Below, one piece after another: positions 12,133-23,081 of a stretch of 64,000 bases of DNA. This stretch comes from Agelas oroides (taxonomy: Eukaryota; Porifera; Demospongiae; Agelasida; Agelasidae): contig OX422185.1 in NCBI GenBank assembly GCA_949130485.1, forward strand, positions 7,603,127 to 7,667,126, in the 5' to 3' direction. A model generated the notes under the pieces. That model was given only the letters and a program-made list of their open reading frames with translations, made no database searches and had not been told where the DNA came from. Position 1 is the stretch's first letter; every line of letters starts with the position of its first letter. The position numbers and the translations under genes are program-made.

Positions 12133-12520
12133 TGCAATTTGACACTTTCTGCTTCGTCCAACTTCCGCAGTACCTGTAAGATGTTCCTCCCATGTTTTAC
12201 TGTAGATGACGATGTCATCAAGATAAGCGGCAGAAAATCCTTAGAATCCTCATAGAACCTTATCCATCAGCTGTTGGAAAGTAGCTGGTGCTCCACTTAG
12301 ACCAAATGGCATCGTGCGAAACTGATATAGTCCGAACGGCGTCGTAAATGCAGTCATAGGTCGTTATGCTTCCTACATCGGTACTTGCCAATACCCCCTA
12401 GTGAGATCCAAAGTTGTTATGAATTTGGCATTTCCAAGGCAATCAATCAATTTGTCCACTCTGGGGATTGGGTAAGACAATAAGGTGGTAGACAATAAGG
12501 TGGTAGTCTTGTTGGTCGTG
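12133..12520 (-). pseudogene. Ty3/gypsy reverse transcriptase palm, broken
   Basis: In shifting frames the minus strand reads TLDLTRGYWQVPM, then [34 protein letters not shown] and the catalytic YLDDIVIYS box near 12210. Stop codons interrupt after QVPM and after DKVL, and a tandem duplication of about 17 bp containing CAATAAGGTGGTAG lies near 12476-12506. The core motifs are in correct order but the enzyme cannot be made from this copy. Confidence 0.85.
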
Positions 12521-12913
12521 CACCACCCACTTCTATCTGATGTTCAATCAGACATGTTCTTCCAGGTTCATTCTGCAACATCCCCTTGAACTCCTCCAGT
12601 AGATCTCTGAGCTCCTCCTTCTGGGCCTCCGAGAGATCACTGCCAATGGTAGGTCTACTCAGGTCTTGGTCTTCCTCCTCTTTCCATAGCACCACATCAT
12701 CTCCTTCCTCCTTGTTCACTTCCTGTGTAAGATATGCATTGTCTGTTGAACATACCACTTGCGCAGCATGTTGATATGAAAGATCTGTTTTTTCTTTCTT
12801 CTTCCTGCCATGAACACTTCATAATTCTCCTTTCCCACCTTCCTCAGAACTTCATATGGCCCCTGCCACTGCGCCAACAGCTTACTCGTAGACGTAGGTA
12901 GTAACACCAACAC
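12447..12913 (-). pseudogene. Integrase C-terminal GPY/F module joined to the RT N-terminal linker
   Basis: Two overlapping frames. The first (12913-12716) reads KLLAQWQGPYEVLRKVGKEN followed by FHINMLRKWY, the classic GPY/F module at the end of Ty3/gypsy integrases. The second (12758-12447) reads LSEAQKEELRDLLEEFKGML and PGRTCLIEHQIEV, the linker that normally precedes RT. The integrase end therefore runs straight into the start of RT, fixing the order integrase-RT-RNase H. A frameshift separates the two parts. Confidence 0.85.
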
Positions 12914-13017
12914 CTGCTCTCCTGGCTGTAGCTCTCTTTCTCTCTAGCATTGCATTCATACCATGCCTTCTGTTGAGCCTTCGCCTTGGTAGAATTCTCC
13001 TTCACCAACTCCATCAT

Positions 13018-13496
13018 TCATGCTAGCTTCTCCTGCACTGATAAGATATAAGACACTACACTCTCCTCGCTCTCCTTCTCCACCTCCCAAGTCTCCTTCA
13101 GTATATCCAGCGGCCCACGAACTGCTCGTCCATACAGCAACTCGAATGGCGAGAATCCAGTTGTAGCCTGTGGTACTTCTCTGTACGCAAACAGCACATA
13201 TGGTAGGAGTCGGTCCCAATCTTTTCCCTCCTTCGTCACACACTTCCGCAGCATTGCCTTTAGCATCCCATTAAACCTCTCCACCAGTCCATCCGTCTGT
13301 GGGTGGTAAGGGCTAGTCCTGATGGCCTTGACTCCTAGCAATTGGTAGAGTTTCTCCAATAGTCGCGATGTAAAGTTAGTTCCCTGATCCATCAGAATTT
13401 CCTTTGGCACACCCATCCTAGAGAACAAACTCATCAATGCCTCCACCACATGTTCTGCATCAATTGACTTCAACGCAAACTCAGGGGCATTAAGGA
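13018..13496 (-). pseudogene. Ty3/gypsy integrase catalytic core (distal half)
   Basis: Reads LKSIDAEHVVEAL, then ILMDQGTNFTS (second catalytic Asp), then TSPYHPQTDGLVERFNGML (catalytic Glu in VERFN), then PYVLFAYREVPQATTGFSPF and LLYGR. The first catalytic Asp is displaced to about 14390 by an insertion. Motifs are well preserved in an otherwise open frame of 151 codons. Confidence 0.9.
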
Positions 13497-14308
13497 CTGG
13501 GTCCAGGGCTTCTGAGGCTATATTATGGCAAAATTTGAAGAAGATTAAAGTAATTGTTTAGTGTTGTTACACGTAGCCCCACCCTTATTGTTTACTGTGA
13601 CATAATTTCAGGCCACGCCCACAAACAACTTAGCTGTGCCAAGCTCCTCCCTCAGGGTATATCAGTGCAATAAACGCGATATGCGGAATTTGCGCGAGCA
13701 AAATTTCACGATTCTTTTTGTACCAATGACTTCTATTTCGATTGCCCCAACTTTCTATCCGTGGGAATTGTCGATGTCGCTTTCCAAAACGCTGGAACGG
13801 GCAAAATGCCACGCCCACCGGGCATTTAAAGTTCCACTTCGTACCTTTAGCGGTAAGCTACGAACTTTTCCCACGGTGAAATCAAAGACAATTAGATTTC
13901 TTCTCCATCAAACCCAATAGTACACTCCACCTCTCTTCTGAAGAATTCCGCATGAGTTACTTCCGGAAAAAGAACTGCCAAGCGGCCATTATGCGGCTTA
14001 TTCAAGAGTAGCTGGCACGTGCTACCGTACATGGTGCACGTGACTCCACTACAGAAGCGTTGAAAATTGCTGGAAGCGCTTTGCAGAATGACTTTTAGTG
14101 TTACAGAAGTACGTATCGCATCGCGTTTAGTCGAACGAGGTAAGGACAAGACTGTTAGGAAGAGTACAAGCCTAAAACCGTGATAGCGAAGGTACTTAAT
14201 TGCATTCCCGTTCCGCATTGTTTACATAGATACAACCGCCTTCCTGTTTGTGGTAAGATAACGCCCGCCCCAAGGGTAATTTATGCAGCGCGCGCAAAAC
14301 AGCTGGAC
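13497..14308. mobile_element. About 0.8-kb insertion splitting the integrase core
   Basis: Integrase similarity stops on the minus strand after DYATRFPEA near 14310 and resumes at about 13485 with the LKSIDAE segment. The intervening DNA has no integrase similarity. Its ends carry GGGTCCAG near 13500 and the inverted CTGGACCC near 14304, suggesting an inverted-repeat DNA element. No convincing target duplication and no transposase frame were seen; exact limits are uncertain by tens of bases. Confidence 0.55.
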
Positions 14309-14600
14309 CCTGAGAATGCCTCCGGAAACCGTGTAGCATAATCACACACCACCAATACATATTTATTACGCATTGACTCCTTGGTAGCGGTCCTACAATA
14401 TCCATTGCAATACACTGGAATGGCTCCGTCATGATTGGTAGCAGTACCAATGGCACTCTGGTCCCTTGGCCTGGTGAACACTTTTGGCACTCCTCACATG
14501 CCTTACAGTAGTTCTCCACATCCTTGTACAGCGTCGGCCAGTAGAATCACTTCTTCACCCTTTCTGCTGTCTTCTTCTTCCCCAAGTGTCCCGCCAACAG
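14309..14600 (-). pseudogene. Ty3/gypsy integrase zinc-binding domain and first catalytic Asp
   Basis: Reads LLAGHLGKKKTAERVKK, a stop, FYWPTLYKDVENYCKACEEC (the His-His-Cys-Cys zinc-binding module), then IAMDIVGPLPRS with the first catalytic Asp. One nonsense codon replaces the Arg expected before FYWP. The domain is truncated on its N-terminal side at the hairpin at 14584-14623, so the Gag and protease part and the 5' LTR are absent. Confidence 0.85.
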
Positions 14601-14623
14601 AATACGCCGTTGGCGGGACACTT
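14584..14623. repeat. Perfect 15-bp hairpin at the retroelement breakpoint
   Basis: AAGTGTCCCGCCAAC at 14584-14598 and GTTGGCGGGACACTT at 14609-14623 are perfect inverted copies around a 10-bp loop. The left arm encodes part of the integrase GHLG motif; the right arm is not element sequence in the expected orientation, so the duplication probably arose when the element was broken. Confidence 0.85.
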
Positions 14624-14624
14624 C

Positions 14625-17600
14625 TGAAATTCCTGTACGTGTATAAGAATTACACAACAAAACCCTACATAAACATGATTTAATGGCACATAGAGAATAC
14701 TGTACATAGCTCCACTTACATCAGTTAAGCAGGCCTTGCTTGGACTGGAAGATTTACTAAGCCAAAGTCAGGGCTGTCTACGCCCTGCATATCCTACAAA
14801 TCATCATCTGTGCTCTGATTTGTCCATGTTTGAGATCAAGGTTGATGGCAGAGAAGCTTGGAATTGTGTAATGATAGGTCTTTTGGGTGCTCAGAACTTC
14901 CATACAGTCCCTCGTCTGCATATCCACACAGTCGTTGCTCGGTCCTTCAGTCATGTGTGCGGCTCTAAATTACATTCCACAAACACGTGACATCCCACTG
15001 TTACATCACCATATTGTACCTCCTCTGCATCATTTTGGTGTGAGTTCCATTACCACTGTCTCTCTTGTTGAGGGGATACAGGTGATTGAAGTTTACCCAG
15101 ATTTACATCTTTCATAATTATAGTCAACTTCAAAGCTGGATTACATGTACTCCAAATCTGTATGGGGTGTCACCAAAAATGTGGAGATCATCTCAAAGTA
15201 CATGGAAAGGGCTTCATTTTGGTGCAAGTTCTGTCACAATAGCATACTCTGACCAAAACATATGGGCTCCTAAATTGAAGCTTATTTTCAAGTTTCTCAA
15301 ATCTTGTCAACTTTCAAAGCTCTGTAGCTCCACCCCCACAAATGCAAATCACTGGAATCAGCCGTCTTTCTACTTTCATTGAACGCAAGTCCGAGCTTCA
15401 TAGCCCTTTGCGTTGTGGAGCTACAACTGCTCAAAGTACCGTCCCCCAGGTCATGTTTATCAAGCTCCGGGTTTAACTCGCTATTTCTGCGAAGTTATCA
15501 CTCCTCAGCTCCACAGATACACAGGAGCAGTAGGGTCCTGTCTCAACTATCCGCAGACCGAGTATGGTGCTCCTACAAGCTCTAGTTCGCTCCACAGGAC
15601 AGGTACAAAAACGGACTTAGAGAGCCGTCGCGACGTCCATCTATCTTCGGGTCTCATTACTTTCACGCTGTTTCATGTCCCCTGTCACATGACCCAGGTG
15701 CAGGGTGAAGCCGCATTACGTCGCACTTACGCCACATTGCCACAAGTGGCATCGCATAAGGTGTTCGTCACTTTTTAAAGCAGAAAAAAAAAGGAGGAAT
15801 AAAACCCATTTCCTGTCCCTAGCCCTAACCCTAACCTGTATACTGAGCCCTAACCATTAGACCACAAGCAATTTCGAACGACCATGCACACTTTTCCGTC
15901 TAATGTGTACCACTCAACCGTCGTACAAGTGCCATACTGGGCATGAAACGACGTGAAAGTATTGAGACCCTCTTCTTACCATACGTGACACGGAGTTCCG
16001 TAAGAAAGCCTTCTCTGCTCCTCCCTCCGCAATGAAAATGACGTCATAATGCATTTTTGTATTAGCTACATATGTGATTGAGTTTAGTGGTTGACAAAAA
16101 ATTCTCTCCATCAGAAACAGAGCAAATTCTAAGTGTTTTTCTAAATGTTCAAAGCATCTTGCCGCACGCTGGAAACAATAGGAAAATGAAAAGCCGGCAG
16201 TCGAAAGTGGTTCCAAAAAAATATGCCCGGGGGTGGGGGGAGGGGGGATTGGAGTACAAAGGTCATTTATCAGAGGACTGCAGTGGCGTAGGAACCGTAG
16301 CGACCGTAGCGGCTTTGGCCGCTACACTTGTTAGGCCGTAAATTAATATTCATAACCTGCATGCTATAAATTAGCTCAAGCAAGCCTCGTTCTCTGGGAG
16401 CGAGGCTAAAGGTCAAGCAGCGTCTTCGTTGCATCAGTCTCATATACAGTTACATGCGTACATTTCCGATTAAAGTACACAATAAGGTGATCGAAATCTT
16501 GGCAGTGAGATGGCTTGGTACGAAGCTAATTCAGATTTCAAAGAGACTACAAGCGACGAAAGCTAGCCGGGCGGTCTCTTGCCCTGGGAACGACAACGAC
16601 AATCTGTTTTCCACATAAATTGAATATTGTACTGGAGGGTTGGTAAGGTCTGAGAACGACGCTAGAATATTATACACCGTTGAAAAAAGGCTTTATTTTG
16701 CAGTCTAAACACACTTTGAAAAAGTTCGCCGCCCCGCTACGCGCGCCGAAATTACTTTCCACTTTTTTAGCAGAGCTTCGCGCGGCACAGCATGGCCTCT
16801 ACACTTCAAATTTGCTTCCTACGCCTATGCACTGTAGTCTGTTAGTCTCGCGGAGCCGGACTCTCACACGAAAAGCGGGAGAGAGTCGCATATTGAGTTG
16901 GTGTTGCTCTGTCAGCAAGCCAGTAGGTATTAATAGGTGCGAACAGGTGTGCGATTCACATGGAAGTCATGGAAGTGACATTGAAGCCAGACCTTCAAAA
17001 GCTTTGCCGCCCTAGCCTACTTATGGTCAATTATCACCCACAGAAATTCCGTGGCCTATTAGCACCAACTCAATATGCGAGTGTCACCAGACAGTGGTCC
17101 GGCGAACGTAGCGGAAGTGCCTTATATTTTATTTGCAAACAGGAAGTGATACGGGAGGGTGCAAACGCAGGGCACGCAAAAATGAATTTTTTTCATCGAA
17201 GTTCAACCCGTCGTATTTCGGAAACTAAAGCATCAATATATCGTCCTGTTTGCGCTAAAATCTTTTGCAAACTGTCCATTTTGTGACGATTTGGGTTTGA
17301 ATGATATTGGTAACTGAGGGTCACTCAGAAACTATCGACACGGATAGGGTAGCGCAACAAGTTGCACAAACTTGGTTTGCACGAGCAAAGTAGACAAAAT
17401 GGGGATCAAATTGTAGTTAAACAGTTGCTCTTTCCAGCTATGATGTTTATTTTAGTGTCCCGTTACATAAGTAGGCTACACGAAGGTTACAAAATTGAAG
17501 ACGCGTACTGGCGCGTAACCGCACTCAGAACTTGCATCTGCAGACTGTGAATTCAACTCCAGGCAGACAACCAGCAAACCCAGGCATACCCACCATCAGT

Positions 17601-17637
17601 ATAACGCTACAATTGAGTCGATACTAGTAAGCAATGC
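14625..17637. other. Anonymous repeat-like region, no gene seen
   Basis: Many overlapping short frames of 60-120 codons occur in several frames, none with a recognisable domain. Included are a SINE-like piece at about 16075-16210 (TTCTCTCCATCAG and CATCTTGCCGCACGCTGGAAA blocks shared with 33960-34265), and a 25-bp remnant of the TAGCCTCG foldback family at 16385-16409. The sequence around 15300-15780 looks like old mobile DNA but could not be assigned. Confidence 0.4.
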
Positions 17638-18587
17638 TAGCCTCGTACCCAGGCTCCTCCCCATGCCGAAAAGCGGGGAGAGAGCCTGGACGATCTGATC
17701 ACGTGCCCCGTGACGTACTGTGTGTGGTTTTATGTGTGGTTTTGATAATCGAATTATTGCCCACGCTGTCCGCACTTAGCTTTATACTGTTGATTTCACC
17801 TCACTTCGAATGAGCGTGAGCGTGAAGCGTAAGCGTGTGGAGCGTTACCGCTCAGCTTACTACACGCCTGTACTTGTACAAACATACGCACGCTGATACG
17901 CTCACGCCACGCTCATTCGAAGTGAGGTGAAATCAACAGTAAGCGGTACTCGTGCGTTGTAGCCGTTGTTTGAATTCTGGATCAGTGGATGTCGCTGAGA
18001 CTACAGATGGGCACTGGAAGTCTGTTTCACTGTTATCTAGCTAGCTGGTAAGCAGTGTAGCTTCTACTCTACACCTCGCTGTTCCGCCCAAACGGCGCTA
18101 GAAGACAGTCGCTTTAGCGACGTTCACAGCGCTGGCTACCGCTCACTATGACAGCATGCTAGGAGTATACAGAACTCACAGGTGTTCACAGAGGCCTTCC
18201 AAAGACTCCTTGCTGACACAGTGAGCGATAGCCAACGCTGTCAACGTCGATAAGGGACTGCCTCCTGCCGGCGTCGTTTGAACGAAACAACGTCGTGGCA
18301 GCGTAAAACTTGGCGCTACGGTAGAAGCTATAGTTGAAATATCATACCGGGAGCTTGATTCCAGCTAGATAATAGTGAACAGCCTTTCAGTGCCAATCTG
18401 TAGTCTCAGCAACATACAACAACGGCCGTGTCAGCGCTTATAACGCTGAGTACGGACTGCGTGGGCAATAATTCGATTATCAAAACCACACATAAAACCA
18501 CACATAATACGTCACGGGGCACGTGATCAGATCGTCCAGGCTCTCTCCCCGCTTTTCGGCATGGGGAGGAGCCTGGGTACGAGGCTA
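17638..18587. mobile_element. Foldback element, TAGCCTCG family, 950 bp
   Basis: Ends TAGCCTCGTACCCAGGCTCC and its inverse, with arms complementary for over 140 bp (including ATAATCGAATTATTGCCCAC). Flanked by a perfect 8-bp duplication AGCAATGC at 17630-17637 and 18588-18595. The interior carries its own inverted repeat at about 17783-17941 (TTGATTTCACCTCACTTCGA with its complement), so it is probably a long member with a nested element. No coding frame. Confidence 0.9.
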
Positions 18588-18807
18588 AGCAATGCTACAA
18601 TCCAGTAAATACTAAATACACACTCTTTAACTTCTGAAATTTCACTAGCTATCCTATAAATAAAGTTCAATATTAAACCACGTGCGTGCAGCAAGTCCTG
18701 CCCCGGTCAGCTGTCCTTGAGTGAGGTAAGTTACCTCAGTTTATACAAACATCACACAAAAATGCTCTAAATTTCAACAGTGAAAACTACAATATATAGG
18801 TGACACG

Positions 18808-19959
18808 ATGAAGAGGCGAAAAGGTGTCCGTGCACACAATATCCACCCTGGAAAACTGTGCGGTCCCTGTTGTCTGTGTGGTTTGCTGCAGCCAAGTTAC
18901 ACACACCTGACCAACATGAATGAGGGACAGGCAGGTTGGCTTTTGAGGTTCCATCAGGCATCTCCTACCGATTGCATTTGTCGTCGTTGTGCTGAAGATG
19001 TGAGAAAACATGTCGGTGACCCTCAATATTCCCCTGTGTGGTTGCAAGGTAGAAACAGAATGGTAAGATGTTGTATGGTTAACTGTACTGATGGTGGTGC
19101 AAAAACTACGGACCTAGCGCCTGCTGGCACAATACAGGAAGTACTAGAATGTGAGTTGGACAGTAGCTGTTATGGCAACCCAGTTACACTATGCACAAAG
19201 CATTATCAGAAATTTTATACAACCTGGAACACTCCAAATGCCTGTGCGGCTTGTGGACGGAGGCCAACTAGGAAAGAGAAGCGATTCATTCGCAGGTGTC
19301 CAGACCCTGATTTAATCACTAAGTTTCTAGCTAACCACTGTGACTTTGATTCAGAAATAAAGCCACAGGACAATATATGCAAGTCATGTTACAACTTTCA
19401 CTTACACATACTACATGAAGCAGCCAGTGAAAGCTACCAAGAGGACTTGGAGTTAAAAGTAAGGGAACTAGACAGTGTAATTCAGAAGTTTGATCAACTC
19501 CCTTGTGAAAGTGTTACTGATGACACTTTTGCAGAAAGGGCAGTTTGCAGTGCTGCATTGGCAGTTGGCAAGGAGCTTCTAGCTCATCGTGCTGTACTCC
19601 TTTCAACTGTTTATCATAATTTTACCGACAGTGTTGAGAAACACAGTGAGACCATACCAGGTGTTGCCGTAAACCTCCAAGGTACGTTCTCAGCCCGTTG
19701 GCTGCTAGCTTCGATCACACACAGGCTGAAGCCACATGTGAGTTTCATTTGCAAGTGCCGAAAAATAGGTACATTACTATATAGAAAAGATGGTGACCTA
19801 TTGTATGCACTCACATCTGTGCTGGGTACTGTGCAGCAGTTGAATACCAAGTTGTCGAGGTGTACCACTGAGAACAAGGTTCTGAGGGATAAATTAAAAG
19901 AGAAACCTAGTACCAAGGAGAGTGTTACACGAACTGCTGAACTTCTTAATACTCTGCTA
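18808..19959 (+). CDS. Cys-rich transposase-like protein, N-terminal block
   Basis: Starts at ATG 18808 (MKRRKGVRA). About 384 codons contain several Cys pairs compatible with zinc binding: GPCCLCG (residues about 19-25), CICRRCAED (56-64), RCCMVNC (87-93), CAACGRRP and DNICKSCYNFH. A helical, coiled-coil-like stretch (LELKVRELDSVIQKFDQL) follows. The frame then runs into an inverted-repeat element at 19961; the residues after LLNTLL in the unspliced frame are element sequence. The later blocks at 21261 and 23082 continue the same protein. An upstream AG near 18780 may mark a 5' UTR intron. I do not recognise a named gene; it resembles large uncharacterised transposon-derived proteins common in sponges and cnidarians. 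Confidence 0.6.
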
Positions 19960-20057
19960 TCACTGCAAAAAAAGATTGGTTGTTTTAACCACAGAGTGGT
20001 TACCCTGGTTGCGGTCAAGCTGAAGAGACAGTGGTTATGAGTAGCTTATTTTGGTAC

Positions 20058-20893
20058 GGGTGTCACTAATCACTGGACTGAAGTGGACTGGACTGGACTG
20101 TACTGGACTCGCGAAAACGTCAGGAATGAGTTAATAAACCACCGGAAACAAAATTGAGCATACGTACAAGACCAGCAGCTGACGAGATCTCACCACAATG
20201 GTATATCTATTGGGCTTATGGGATGCTGTGTAAATCCTTGCTCTCACCCCGGACTTGCATCCTGTAACTGGCCGTGAGTAAACACTTTGTCTAGTGAGTG
20301 TCTCATTGGGGTGACCCGCGTACTCTGACCATTGACCGAGCGAGCAGAGTACAATAATGAGAGTGTCCATGCAAGCCCCTCGGCATGCACACAATCTACA
20401 TAACCAATCTTGCATACTTGCACACGTAGCCTCCATCCTAGGCCCTCCGTACACGCGTACTGCAAACAACGGAAAGCTGGGCGGGGCTTGGGAACGAGGC
20501 TAGGAGAGCTGTCGGTTTAGTCTCGCATAGCCAGACAGGCGAGACTACTGTTGGCTACACGTAACAAGTAACATTCTAACCATCAGACTCCATTTGATAT
20601 AGTAAGGCAGGGATTTACAAGTGACCCTGTGTTTCATGGGCGAGGGGAGAGCCTGGGAACGAGGCTTAGTGTTTCACCGTGTTGGATTTTGCGAGTGCTT
20701 AATTTTGTTTCCGGTGGTTTATTAACTTATTTCTGACGTTTTCGTGAGTCCAGTCCAGTCCAGTCCAGTCCAGTCCAGTCCAGTCCAGTCCAGTCCAGTC
20801 CAGTCCAGTCCAGTCCAGTCCAGTCCAGTCCAGTCCAGTCCAGTCCAGTCCAGTCCAGTCCAGTCCACTTCAGTCCAGTGATTAGTGACACCC
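20058..20893. mobile_element. Nested 836-bp inverted-repeat element with 9-bp target duplication
   Basis: Termini GGGTGTCACTAATCACTGGA and its inverse TCCAGTGATTAGTGACACCC. A perfect 9-bp direct repeat TTTTGGTAC lies at 20049-20057 and 20894-20902. Inside each end come CCAGT units and then GTTTCCGGTGGTTTATTAA with its inverse. A 9-bp duplication plus G/C-terminated long inverted ends is the pattern of Mutator-like elements (inference). It holds pieces of the foldback family near 20490 and 20655, and no transposase. Confidence 0.8.
20746..20867. repeat. (CCAGT)n array
   Basis: About 24 tandem CCAGT units in the right arm of the 836-bp element, against about five GGACT-type units in the left arm (20084-20110). 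The array has expanded inside one terminal inverted repeat only. The Trp-Thr-Gly-Leu-Asp repeat frame on the minus strand is an artefact. Confidence 0.95.
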
Positions 20894-21260
20894 TTTTGGT
20901 ACTAGAGGCTAATTGCATAAGCAACCTGAGCCCAAATCATACGTTACAACTGACAACCCACAGAACATCTGTGAGGGAGTCACTACCATCACACTTCACA
21001 AAGATGATGCTTTTGACAAAAGCTGGTGACTCTCTCACAGATGTTCAATGGTCACTATATCTGCAAGATCTTGGTTGTTGTTGCACAGATGTTCAGTGGT
21101 TACTAACTGCAAGATGCTGGTTGTAAGATAGTCTGGGAAGCTTCCTCTCCAGTTGTCTTATGTTATCAGCAAAATATATAGTAACCAATGTCTCTTTTGC
21201 TTGTCTGCAACCAGGGTAACCACTATGTGGTTAAAACAACCAATTTGTTTTTGCAGTGTA

Positions 21261-22642
21261 CACAAGCAAATAAATACAATGATCACATCAAAGGGACCAA
21301 ACTCTGTAGCAGTTTCAGAATTCACAATACAAAATATGCAGCAGAATGTTGACCCCATCTTATGGGACTTCATAACAACACTCACACAAACTGCAAGAGC
21401 TCGCAGGAGTATTGGAAATGCAACTGGAGAGGTTTCTTCTCATGCACAAGTAAAATCCATCAGACAGTTGTACTGCCTGGCTGTTATTATGTTTTGCATT
21501 AATCCCCGATGTAATCTTCCCTTCCACATACCATTAACATCTGCAATAATCAGTCATGGGGGTACTTTGGAACTGGTACACATCTTCAATCGTGTTGGCG
21601 CAGTAGCATCTGTGGAAGCTCACGAGCGATTGATGAAGTCTGTTATAAAAGCAAGAGAAAAGCAAGGCTTTAACACAGAGCTAACCATGGGCGCATTCCG
21701 TGTTGTTTCCATTGACAATATTGATATTATGCAGAAACATGCCCAAGTGTATGTGTCCTCATCTGAGAGAAGCTGGCATGGAACTTCAGTGCAGTGTGTT
21801 GAGCCTAAACCGATGTCTAACAGAATGGTGGTAAACATGCAAGTTGAAAATGACATTTCTAGTGTTAGTTTCGAATCATCCACTCCAGTCCAAAGTCAAA
21901 TTGATGAAATTACCATGCGGTAGAAAAGGCTAACTGTTTCACCTGCTGGTACACCCAGTTACTGGCAGAAGTCAAAATGCTTGAGACTAGAAAGCACACC
22001 TTCTCGGCCAAGTACCACCAGTCCTAGTGCCTCCACTGTGAGGATTGTTGAGGAATTTGAAAAGGCTGTGGTACCAGTCGTAAGTCCGACAGTTTGTACT
22101 ACAAGCAGTACTGCTTTCTTCAGTGATTTACCGTGTCCAGGTGGAATCCACAGCTCCTCACAGCCAACAGAATCCCACGTGTTACCGTGTCCAGGTGGAA
22201 TCCACAGCTCCTCTCAGCCAGGACAATCCCACGTCTTACTGTCAGGTGGAGCCAATATTGCTAGCGAAGATGATAAAATGGGTGGTAATTCCCAGGAGGT
22301 TGTCATCCAATTGGGTGATTTAACTGAGAAGGATTACTGGTGCAGTGACTGTGAGAAAAAAGCATTCAAAGAAATGCTGACACTTTGGTTTCACTATAAC
22401 CTGATTAAACATACAATTCAAACCAAGGAGATCAACCTCAACTTTCACTTTCAGCAGTTCCTTCATACCACTTCCAGCACTGATCCAGAAGAAAGATCAA
22501 ATGTTGTGTATGTTGACATTACAAATGACCCAGCTGACAGCAAAGAAACCGTCTTCAAGGTTCTAACAAGTCTTGAGACAGAGTTCAGAGAAATTCGTGG
22601 CCAGTCAGGCTTCCTGGTGGTTGTTGGAGATGGCAAAACCTA
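21261..22642 (+). CDS. Cys-rich transposase-like protein, middle block (one nonsense codon)
   Basis: Begins HKQINTMITSKGPNS directly after the TA-flanked element and stays in one frame to 22642 except for TAG at 21921-21923 (context ITMR-stop-KRLTVSPAGTPSYW). It contains FRVVSIDNIDIMQKHAQVYV, resembling a first catalytic Asp motif of RNase H-fold transposases; a Ser/Pro-rich stretch with an 18-residue duplication; a Cys pair WCSDCEKK; and ends in FLVVVGDGKTY, a possible second acidic motif. About 460 codons. The stop makes this copy non-functional unless read through or corrected. Confidence 0.55.
22128..22235 (+). repeat. 54-bp in-frame tandem duplication
   Basis: Two copies of a 54-bp unit encode LPCPGGIHSSSQP followed by TESHV and GQSHV respectively. 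The unit is a multiple of three, so the frame is kept. High identity indicates recent duplication within the coding block. Confidence 0.9.
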
Positions 22643-23079
22643 CACTGTATAAACATTTGGGTTACTTCAACCATATTTTGGTCATCTCAGTTGCATGCCT
22701 GTTGTGTAAGTGAAACATTAGCTATGAACGTCATCAAGGGATGCTTACAATTTGAATCAAAGTGTAGTTGAGAAGCTTCTCCCTTTTGTTAGATTAGGAT
22801 CATCTTGCAGAAAGCCTATAAATCAGCATTTCTGGTAAGGTTTGGTGTTTCTTAGATCCTACACATCCGCCCCTGGAGGAGTTCCTTGGTTGCATGGTTA
22901 TCCAGGAATGTAGCCAAATAGCTAGGCTTTCTGCAAGAAAAGGAGAAGCGTCTCAACTAACTTAAGCTTTCAATCAAATTGGAAGCATCCCTTGAAGTTT
23001 GTAAAGTGTCACGTACACAACAGGCATGCAACTGAGATGACCATAATATGGTTGAAGTAACCCAAATGTTTTTACAGTG
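22643..23079. mobile_element. 437-bp TA-inserted inverted-repeat element between blocks 2 and 3
   Basis: Starts CACTGTATAAACATTTGGG and ends CCCAAATGTTTTTACAGTG, with arms complementary through TCATCTCAGTTGCATGCCTG. TA is duplicated at 22641-22642 and 23080-23081. Deleting the element plus one TA gives TAC CAA CAC, joining GDGKTY to QHLIELKHAY in frame. Its right end, like that of the 19961-21258 element, places a pyrimidine tract and AG at the exon edge. Interior arms include CAGAAAGCCTA with its inverse. Confidence 0.85.
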
Positions 23080-23081
23080 TA

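Larger units (their letters stand above)
19961..21258. mobile_element. TA-inserted inverted-repeat element lying between blocks 1 and 2 of the gene
   Basis: The left end CACTGCAAAA followed by GATTGGTTGTTTTAACCAC is the inverse of the right end GTGGTTAAAACAACCAATTTG followed by TTTTTGCAGTG. The inverted similarity continues to GAGACA(G/T)TGGTTA. TA lies just outside both ends (19958-19959, with one extra T at 19960, and 21259-21260). Keeping one TA and removing the rest joins CTA to CAC in frame. A Tc1/mariner-like or similar TA-targeting mechanism is inferred. Related ends occur at 22643-23079, 27207, 31500-31606 and 43301-43660. No transposase within. Confidence 0.8.

Noticed and set aside
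14736..15778. Chain of overlapping 70-120-codon frames
   Set aside because: Several frames are open at once with no conserved motif; treated as anonymous repeat DNA.
16886..17080. Inverted repeat around CGCATATTGAGTTGGTG
   Set aside because: Only about 20 bp pair and no termini or flanking duplication are visible; not enough to call an element.
20727..20924. Frame encoding repeated TGLDW
   Set aside because: Produced by the CCAGT array; not a protein repeat.
22643..23079. Simple GT-AG intron using GTATAA and TTACAG at the element ends
   Set aside because: Such a splice leaves eight extra bases and runs into a stop codon, so it cannot restore the protein without other sites.
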